Under the pieces are notes generated by a model. It was not told where the DNA came from. It did not search any database and saw only the letters and a program-made list of their open reading frames with translations. Of a stretch of DNA of 64,000 nt, positions 57,931 through 64,000 are shown one piece after another. Source of the DNA: Adineta ricciae (Eukaryota > Rotifera > Eurotatoria > Adinetida > Adinetidae). Location: NCBI GenBank assembly GCA_905250025.1, contig CAJNOJ010000241.1, positions 1-64,000 of the forward strand, given 5' to 3'. A program made the translations under genes and the position numbers. Within the stretch, counting starts at the first letter, position 1. Each line of letters begins with the position of its first letter.

Positions 57931-58563
57931 ATGGAATCAACTTTCATGTCGATTAAACTCTTAAATCTTGATGATTTGGTGAAACTAATAGCGAATAGCA
58001 TTTTCCAACAAATTGATCCTATTGGTGATAAAGCTCAGCAAATTAGTAACACAATCGTTTCCATAATTGAAGATCGCATAAAAGTAAACGTATTTGATGT
58101 ACGCAATTGGTTTGACGCAAATCTATTTATACTGCTGTTTTTAGCCATAATTTTTCTCATGCTTGTCTTTAAATTGCTTGATCAATTAGATAATTTAATG
58201 ACCAAATATGAGTTTTCTTCTGGCAAGCGTCATTTTACGGGATTGATGCTTATCACAGGTATTTTTATTTGGCTATTTGTTGCTGTAATATTTTGGGCAT
58301 GTTCATCGGCCGATGGAATTAAACTTGAAACACTGAAATATATATTGGTTGGATGTACCAGCTTGGCAATGGCATGTATCATATTCATTTGGATCCGATG
58401 GTTATGCATTCATCGGTATCGTATTCAAACTTATCTCAGAGAAGAACTGTTTGATTTCAACGAAAAGAAAAGATTATCGATTGAAATAGGACTGACACAG
58501 ATCCAACTGACCAATAGTTCGAAGATGGCAAATACAACCAATTATTCTGAACCAAATTTGTGA
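57931..58563 (+). CDS. Three-helix membrane protein of unknown function (B2 copy, 210 aa)
   Basis: Same length, start context (TTACAATGGAATC) and three membrane segments as 48155-48787. Changes are scattered (for example H37Q, D59N, V146A-like, F157C-like), frame fully kept. No family recognised. Confidence 0.75.
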   Translation: MESTFMSIKLLNLDDLVKLIANSIFQQIDPIGDKAQQISNTIVSIIEDRIKVNVFDVRNWFDANLFILLFLAIIFLMLVFKLLDQLDNLMTKYEFSSGKRHFTGLMLITGIFIWLFVAVIFWACSSADGIKLETLKYILVGCTSLAMACIIFIWIRWLCIHRYRIQTYLREELFDFNEKKRLSIEIGLTQIQLTNSSKMANTTNYSEPNL

Positions 58564-58667
58564 TCTATTTGAGACAATCTGTAATTCTATTTTCTAGCTG
58601 AGAGACGAGCAAAGTCGAATATTTTTTTCTTGTTAATAAAAACACATAGCGTTTCGATTCATACCAT

Positions 58668-58925
58668 CTTGAGGGTGAGGGTGACTTATATATAGTGGAA
58701 CCTTACGATCACAATTTCGATCTTTTACAAGGATCCATCATCAGGTAGGTAAATGAGTGCATTCAAATTCAAAGCAGAAATTGGAAAGACTAATTAAAGT
58801 CCACCAAAATTTGAAAGAATTGAATTTAGTAGAGCAGTATACACAACTGATGAGACTATATCGGCAACGGTCGAAACGCGTGTTGGTCTGCTTCGACTCA
58901 CCCTCACCCTCACACCTACCCTCAT
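58668..58925. repeat. Two telomere-like tracts of opposite polarity at the end of B2
   Basis: G-rich TGAGGGTGAGGGTG at 58668-58684 and C-rich CTCACCCTCACCCTCACACC plus TACCCTC at 58897-58925. They bracket about 210 bp that in B1 is split by the 302-bp MITE. The facing arrangement resembles a head-to-head pair of telomeric remnants. Confidence 0.7.
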
Positions 58926-60867
58926 ATTTTTTCAAAAATTACTTCTGGCGTTATTTTCTATCTATGTCATCCGGAAATGTTCAAAATAAGTTCAATGAAC
59001 TTTTCTCAATACGAGCCTAAGTCTTAACAAACTTTCCACCTTTCAAAAAAGAATTGAACAACAGGCCACAATTTTGGACAAATTCTATTTTTCATAGAGG
59101 ATTTTTGTCTATTTCTGCTTCTAAACTCAAATTTGATCTATTCCAACTTTAAACACGAACGATTTAATTGATTCCGGATTTTTTATATTGTGATCGTTAT
59201 TTTCTACACTATCTTTTGTTTTTTTCCAACTACTAATACAACTTCATTGCGAATTTTCACATAATCGTGTAATGTTTTTTATCACTTGCAACGGACACAC
59301 TTATACTCTTCATTTTTCTTTCGGAGATGAACAGCATATAGATCAAAATACATGTATGCGTAGTATTTTTTGTGGGCTACCCAACCATATGAGTAACAGA
59401 GGAAATAAATCAATTCCAAGAACATAGTATAAAAACTTATAAATGCAAGTTTTTTTTACTACAGCTGTAAATGTCAGTATTAATATGAAACGTTTTCTCC
59501 AACATATTCTGGGATTATATAAAAAGTAAGAAAACTCCTGTCATTTTCAGTAGATTTCTATAGCATTGCAATAGTTGTGAAAGCAGTGGGAAAAGAAAAG
59601 AACTTTTCAACATATTCCCATTCTTTCATTCTTATATTGATCAAGCCATTATATTGTTCTTGTTTAATTTTAATACTTTTGAGTAGCCATCTTATTCCAC
59701 AATGTTGAAAATGTGGAGAGTAGTTCCACTGGCGAATAAGAGTGTCGAGAGTGAATGTGCTTCTGTTTTGAAATTCCAGAATTGGTACGAACTCAGCTCG
59801 GAAATATAGAAAAATGTGGTCAGACTAAATACCGGAATCGATGGAATTCATTCTCAAATGTACAACATTATGGAATAAGATGTATCTTCGATTTTCACAA
59901 GCTTTCATTTGTCATAACATTCAATATTTATAAGATTTGAGAGCACAATCATAGTCCTTCCTTCTATAGCAGAATATCATTTCTAACTTTGTATATGTAT
60001 AAAGCATCAAGATACGCAAAGCATTGGATGATAGTTTCGTTTGATAAGAATTGGAATTCATTCATAATCAAACGATGTAGATCAAGTAACGAGGAAAAAG
60101 AATTTGGAGAAAAGCAATCAATCCACTTTCTATCAGATGTGGGTGTATACTAACAGAACACCAAAAATAACTACTATTTTATCCATGCATGGTGTCTGTA
60201 AACATTTTTTTACCGGCATCTGCAGTTTATTTGACTCGAAATATATCAATGCATTCAGTTGATTGACAAGTTTACAAACAAAATTATTACGAGATAGATT
60301 ACCCATGTCAATGATGAGAAAACAAAAATATTTCATTGTCCTTATATGGTTAATAAATAAGAACAGGACATTTCGCTTGTATAAAACTAAGAATAAGTAA
60401 TGATATGATTTTGCATTAGTGTAACTTTAATTTTAAGCACAACGTTTCAGGTACTATGATAGATCGATATTTATTCTCAAATATCTTGACGGTACTCTGG
60501 AAAAATGGCTGCTACATTGTAAATCAATTTGCAGATGTTTGTTGTGAAATAATATGATGTGGATAAAAATGTTTTTGTGGGATTTCATGCTACATGACAA
60601 ACATATTGATGATATTATTATGGGAAACAGGCGAAGGCTTGGGCGTTGTCAATAAAAAGTACATCGATTTTTTTATTTTTCTGAAACCATTGTAATATGA
60701 AATAAACAATCGTTCTTGGCTTCCGAATATACTTTTTTTCTTCTACAATCCATTAAATATATGAATTCATGCTTCTCAAAGTGTAATTCCATTCATTTGC
60801 TTGTTGACAAGAGAAAGTTTGATAAGAGCACCACAATTGAAATTATGAGCAACTGATTTTAATCAAC
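58926..60867. other. Intergenic, no gene seen
   Basis: AT-rich. Open frames at 59755-59940 (+) and 60133-60336 (-) have no supporting features. No RNA gene recognised. Confidence 0.45.
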
Positions 60868-61267
60868 ATGACAGATAAAAATATACCGTTCACGCGTATC
60901 TCCATGAATTCCTATCGTCCTTGTAACAATCGCTTACGGCCGAATCAGGTGTCACAGAGTTATTGGAAAAGCAGTAAAAGTGATTCTGCTCTTACATCGG
61001 TAAGTCTGTTTATGTGTTCAAAGAAAATGACTATGTGTAATTTTATACTCTATTATCTAGTCAACGGACACTCAAATGAAACGTATGCAGGATGGTAGAT
61101 TTGAAGAGACTGAAAATCGATGGAAAAAATCTCTAAGAAATCCAANTGATAATAAAAGATATACTGTAGGTCATGAAGTTGTGAAGAATTTCGGCAACTT
61201 TGCTAGAGACGGACTCAACAAGAACGAGGTACTTTTTAATATGAAAATATCATTAAACACTTATTAG
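60868..61267 (+). CDS. Small two-exon gene of unknown function, containing one unresolved base
   Basis: Exon 1 60868-60999 (MTDKNIPFTRISMNSYRPC ... SDSALTS) ends at a GTAAGT donor. A 61-bp intron ends CTATTATCTAG. Exon 2 from 61061 continues in phase (STDTQMKRMQDGRFEETENR) through the single N at 61146 to KNFGNFARDGLNKNE, where a GTACTT could be another donor; otherwise it reads on to a TAG at 61267, giving about 112 residues. Composition is charged and polar with no signal peptide or membrane segment. If the gene has more exons, they lie in or beyond the Tc1 insertion region. Family unknown. Confidence 0.5.
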
Positions 61268-61692
61268 GTACCGACGGCTAGCCGTGAGTAGTCGACCGGA
61301 GAGAGGCCGACAAACGATTAGGCGTTATAATTTCAGAAGATTTCAGGAATCGAAATTGGTCTAAGTAAGACATTCTGACAAACTATCAAATGATCAGATC
61401 GTTCAACTGAAACAACTTTTTTCTCTCTTGAGACGAATAGTAGCGCTCTAATACTATCCTTTCAGTAGAAGGTTTAGCGGCTACTAGGCCGCGTTACTTG
61501 TTTTTAGTATGTCCATGACACCATTAATACAGTTTGTCGAAAAACAGCAAAGATCAACTCTGATATCGGCATAGTTTTTAAAGAGGAGAAACGGCTTCCG
61601 AAATCTGACTCTTATAGGCGCTTCAATAATCGTCTCTTAGCTTTTGTTTCGTAAAACAAATTTGGATCACTAGCGTAGATGTATAATATATA
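61268..61692. other. Non-coding left flank of the Tc1 element
   Basis: Contains relatively GC-rich pieces (CCGACGGCTAGCCG, AGCGGCTACTAGGCCGC) that may come from another repeat. No coding signal. Confidence 0.4.
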
Positions 61693-62990
61693 CAATAAGG
61701 TGCAAAAGTCTTTGCCCTCGCTATTTCAAATGTTTATTAAAAACGAAATGATCAATATAAACACAAAATATATACAAAGATGAGGTACAGTTCAAGGTAC
61801 AACATAATCTCATTTAATAGTTGATTCTTTCTCCTTTCGTTTCAACCAGAGCTAAACATCGTGATTTCATGGAATTTACCAAATGATTTAGGACGGACAT
61901 GTCAGTTTTGGCCCATTCTTGATGCAAAAATAGTATCTAATTCTCGAAGATTTGTTGGTTCTCGTTTCTCGACACGACGCTTGATGGTAGACCAGAGGTT
62001 TTCCACTGGATTAACATCCGGGTTATTTGATGGCCAGTTGAGCATTTCAGGCACTCCTTTCGACATGAATTGTTGAGCCACTCGACTTCTGTGCTTCGGA
62101 TCATTATCCTGTTGTAGTCGCCATCGTCCGCCAAATTGCTTTCCAGCATTGCGAATGAGATGATCTTGAAGAATTTGAACATAGTACGGGCCATCCATTA
62201 TTGTATTGAACGAATGAAATCCCACGAGACCCTTGATACCAAACCCTCTCCACACTATAATCTTCTGTCTGTTCTTTGGAATTCGCTTGACTTCAGATTT
62301 TGGATTTCTTGACCATCGACGAACAGTATTACGAAACAATTGGTAGCAGGTTTCGTCGGTAAATATCGTTCTGCTCCAGTCATCGTTTTGGTGTTCAATT
62401 GCCCATTGAACACGTGCATCCTTTTGTTCTGAAGTCAACATTGGTGTGCTGTGAGGCAAAGTACTTTTATAACCAAGTCGTTGGAGCTGACGTCGCACGG
62501 CCCATCGGGATACGTTCAGATCTCGGTCACGAATTAGTTTTTCTGCTAATTCTTGTGACGTTATCTCATTATTCCGTCGAATCCATTGGCCCAGCGCTTG
62601 GTTATCATTAGCTGTCATTTTACGAGGTCGACTAGAACGCGATCTGTCCTCGATTGTACCTTGTTCTTTGATCTTGGCAATATTATATTTAATAGTTCGA
62701 AGTGGAATCTTTGCCATACGAACAATTGTTTCCGGAGATCGTTCGCCGTTATTCCAGTGATATAATATAGCTGAACGAGATGTTTTCATCGACGTTAGAT
62801 TACGTCGTTCGAGCATTTTCTCGCAAAGAAAGAATGTTCACAACGGTTCGTGATATACATAGACATATATATATATATATATCTCCCGTCACGTGTCAGA
62901 GAATCCTCGCAAAATCTCTCCATTTACTTCGATAGATATATCGTGAACGAGACAAGCTATGATTAGGGCAAAGACTTTTGCACCTTACTG
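61693..62990 (-). mobile_element. Tc1/mariner transposon, complete, 1298 bp
   Basis: Terminal inverted repeats of about 26 bp: left CAATAAGGTGCAAAAGTCTT..., right (reverse complement) CAGTAAGGTGCAAAAGTCTT..., differing at one position. Both ends are flanked by TA (61691-61692 and 62991-62992), the usual Tc1 target duplication. One transposase frame on the minus strand fills most of the interior. A short (AT)n run lies at about 62863-62882 inside the right end. Confidence 0.95.
61902..62816 (-). CDS. Tc1-type DD34E transposase, C-terminus frameshifted
   Basis: The 304-aa frame begins MLERRNLTSMKTSRSAILYH. N-terminal paired helix-turn-helix DNA-binding region (about 10-115: SPETIVRMAKIPLRTIKYN, a GRPR-like SSRPRKMT hinge, ITSQELAEKL). 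Catalytic triad visible: Asp154 (IFTDET), Asp237 (QQDNDPKH), Glu272 (NPDVNPVENLW), 34 residues apart as in DD34E Tc1 enzymes. It cuts and pastes the element at TA sites in the nucleus. At about 61930, near a TTTTT run, the frame changes: the expected C-terminal piece (EWAKTDMSVLN, LVNSMKSRCLAL) continues in another frame down to a stop at 61814. A one-base indel has therefore replaced the last about 35 residues with SRMGQN, so activity is doubtful. Confidence 0.9.
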   Translation of the reverse strand: MLERRNLTSMKTSRSAILYHWNNGERSPETIVRMAKIPLRTIKYNIAKIKEQGTIEDRSRSSRPRKMTANDNQALGQWIRRNNEITSQELAEKLIRDRDLNVSRWAVRRQLQRLGYKSTLPHSTPMLTSEQKDARVQWAIEHQNDDWSRTIFTDETCYQLFRNTVRRWSRNPKSEVKRIPKNRQKIIVWRGFGIKGLVGFHSFNTIMDGPYYVQILQDHLIRNAGKQFGGRWRLQQDNDPKHRSRVAQQFMSKGVPEMLNWPSNNPDVNPVENLWSTIKRRVEKREPTNLRELDTIFASRMGQN

Positions 62991-63527
62991 TACCTATACA
63001 GAAAAAAAGTTTTATTCTAAGCTTTTGTTGATGTTTTACCTCCAACGATAAACTTCGCTTCGGTTTCTGTTAGTTTTTCTAAAACCAAGAAGGAGAAATT
63101 TTCTTTTTATTCGTGAGAAATTGTGAAACCGATGGTTGTGAATTTGTTGAAACTTAATCGAAAGACGAATTTTGTTTATTAATTTCAATCCTTTCTTTTT
63201 TTTCGGAAAGGACATTGATCCAGATGTTTTATGCAAGATGGAAGCCCATGATTTTTTCTTTTCCCTTTGTCATTGGACTTTGAATGAGTACGAAAGGCAG
63301 CACAACAACATCGACAAACAGCCCATTGTAACGACAAACTGGTTGAGTAGCTGACCGCTTCTCACGGTATCGATGTTTACTGATTACTCTACATGACCAG
63401 AATGTGTCTCTTTCACAATAAAACACGCGCTTATATAGAGAAGAGGAAAGAGAGATATGACCCGGAGATAGTATGATATAGAGGTGAGAGAATAAAGAAC
63501 AGAAGGAGATGAACGATATCATTATCG
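62991..63527. other. Intergenic between Tc1 and the terminal exon
   Basis: No gene seen. The minus-strand frame at 63229-63537 overlaps the 3' UTR of the gene to the right and is most likely a shadow. Confidence 0.4.
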
Positions 63528-63695
63528 TTACGCCCATCCTATTAATGGTGCTTCTGGATATTTAGCATCGGCAAGAAGACGAAGATCAGACCATGTTGAC
63601 GTTCGATATTTAGTATTCATAACCATTACTAATTCGCCATTTTTCAGCTTCGCTTTCACCATAGAATCATCAAGTAAATCGGGATTCAGCATTAC
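63528..63695 (-). CDS. Terminal exon of an unidentified gene continuing off the right edge
   Basis: Minus-strand exon after a TGTTAG acceptor, 55 codons plus TAA: VMLNPDLLDDSMVKAKLKN ... TWSDLRLLADAKYPEAPLI, ending GWA. Composition and codon use are protein-like, and a GTATAAT... stretch on the right is consistent with an intron. Upstream exons could not be placed before the window ends. Family not recognised. Confidence 0.5.
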   Translation of the reverse strand, partial: VMLNPDLLDDSMVKAKLKNGELVMVMNTKYRTSTWSDLRLLADAKYPEAPLIGWA

Positions 63696-64000
63696 CTAAC
63701 ACAATGGATTATATACAAGGAATATTGAATTGTTTATACGAAATAAATTCAAAATATTTTGTATAATTCGTTTTCGTAAATTTCCAATGACATTTTACTG
63801 GAGGATCTCTGTGGAGTTGTATCTAGAACCGATAAAAATGTTCAACGTATATCTATGATAAAAGCAGGAAAGTGGAAGATTTAGACCAGTGAAAATGCCG
63901 GTAGACCGGTAAGTCTACCGGTCTAAATTTTGGACCGGTGCCGGACCAGCCGGTTCCATCTATTACTCTTTGCAAAAACAGACTTGTAAAGAAAAGGCCA
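63696..64000. repeat. Right edge, including a CCGGT-rich inverted repeat
   Basis: 63896-63957 holds repeated ACCGGT/CCGG motifs in both orientations (CCGGTAGACCGG, CTACCGGTC). The start CCAGTGAAAATGCCGG at 63885-63900 may be a further hAT-like terminus, but the window ends before an opposite end could be seen. The rest is probably intron of the gene above. Confidence 0.5.

Larger units (their letters stand above)
53569..58916. repeat. Duplicated block, copy B2 (partner B1 at 44022-49440)
   Basis: Same order: GPCR (-), MULE relic (-), 210-aa membrane protein (+), telomere-like tracts. The right edge is the C-rich telomere-like tract, followed by sequence unrelated to that right of B1. Confidence 0.9.

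Noticed and set aside
62863-62882. (AT)n run in the Tc1 right end as a promoter or origin
   Set aside because: A simple microsatellite; nothing else supports a function.
63229-63537. 102-aa minus-strand frame with a hydrophobic start
   Set aside because: It overlaps the 3' end and stop of the terminal exon in another frame and has no support of its own.
1-64000. CRISPR array, operons, ribosome-binding sites or prokaryotic signals
   Set aside because: No spaced direct repeats and no Shine-Dalgarno or operon structure; introns and transposons show a eukaryotic nuclear genome.
1-64000. tRNA or rRNA genes
   Set aside because: No box A/box B pair with a cloverleaf and no rRNA core sequence was found by eye; a tRNAscan run would be decisive.

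Overview
This is eukaryotic DNA, AT-rich, with short spliceosomal introns (many about 50-62 bp), apparent gene remnants and several DNA-transposon relics. Gene content (LamG/apple proteins, FMRFamide-type GPCRs, an arginine ADP-ribosyltransferase/TPR relic family, FLYWCH-MULE relics, fungal-looking enzymes) and short interstitial tracts of mixed TGTGGG/TGAGGG repeats fit a bdelloid rotifer (Adineta/Rotaria type). That assignment is an inference; no rRNA or mitochondrial marker is present.

The layout is dominated by two pairs of direct, collinear, roughly 93-97% identical blocks. Pair A: A1 (about 2640-18092) and A2 (about 21957-37385), offset about 19.2 kb. Each holds, in order, a membrane protein (-), an apple/LamG receptor-like protein (-), an ART-TPR relic (+), a secreted protein (+), a second ART relic (+), a GT71 mannosyltransferase-like gene (-) and a sedolisin (-). 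Only A2 has the whole sedolisin: 9 exons, 941 aa, predicted type II membrane protein. In A1 the sedolisin is cut inside its catalytic serine motif, and telomere-like repeats start at the cut. Pair B: B1 (about 44022-49440) and B2 (53569-58916), offset about 9.6-9.8 kb, each with a GPCR (-), a FLYWCH/MULE relic (-) and a 210-aa three-helix membrane protein (+). The divergence level is what bdelloid alleles show. Single-N joins (23426, 25216, 53568, 61146) and a 59-N gap (21699-21757) mean that placing both copies on one molecule may be a scaffolding product.

Unique sequence: an NmrA-family NAD(P)-binding protein at the left end (1240-2374), an intronless 683-aa gene of unknown family between A1 and A2 (18813-20864), a Helitron-like EEP+OTU relic (50765-52365), two tiny hAT-like elements with 8-bp target duplications, a small two-exon gene (60868-61267), a complete Tc1/mariner element with TIRs and TA duplications (61693-62990), and the terminal exon of a further gene (63528-63695).

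Between the copies one can read distinct processes: a gene-conversion-like patch over the secreted-protein gene, an ectopic exchange between ART relics, copy-specific MITE insertion, expansion of a Gly/Ala/Val-coding minisatellite and copy-specific frameshifts. Exon models were built by hand from splice signals and reading-phase agreement.
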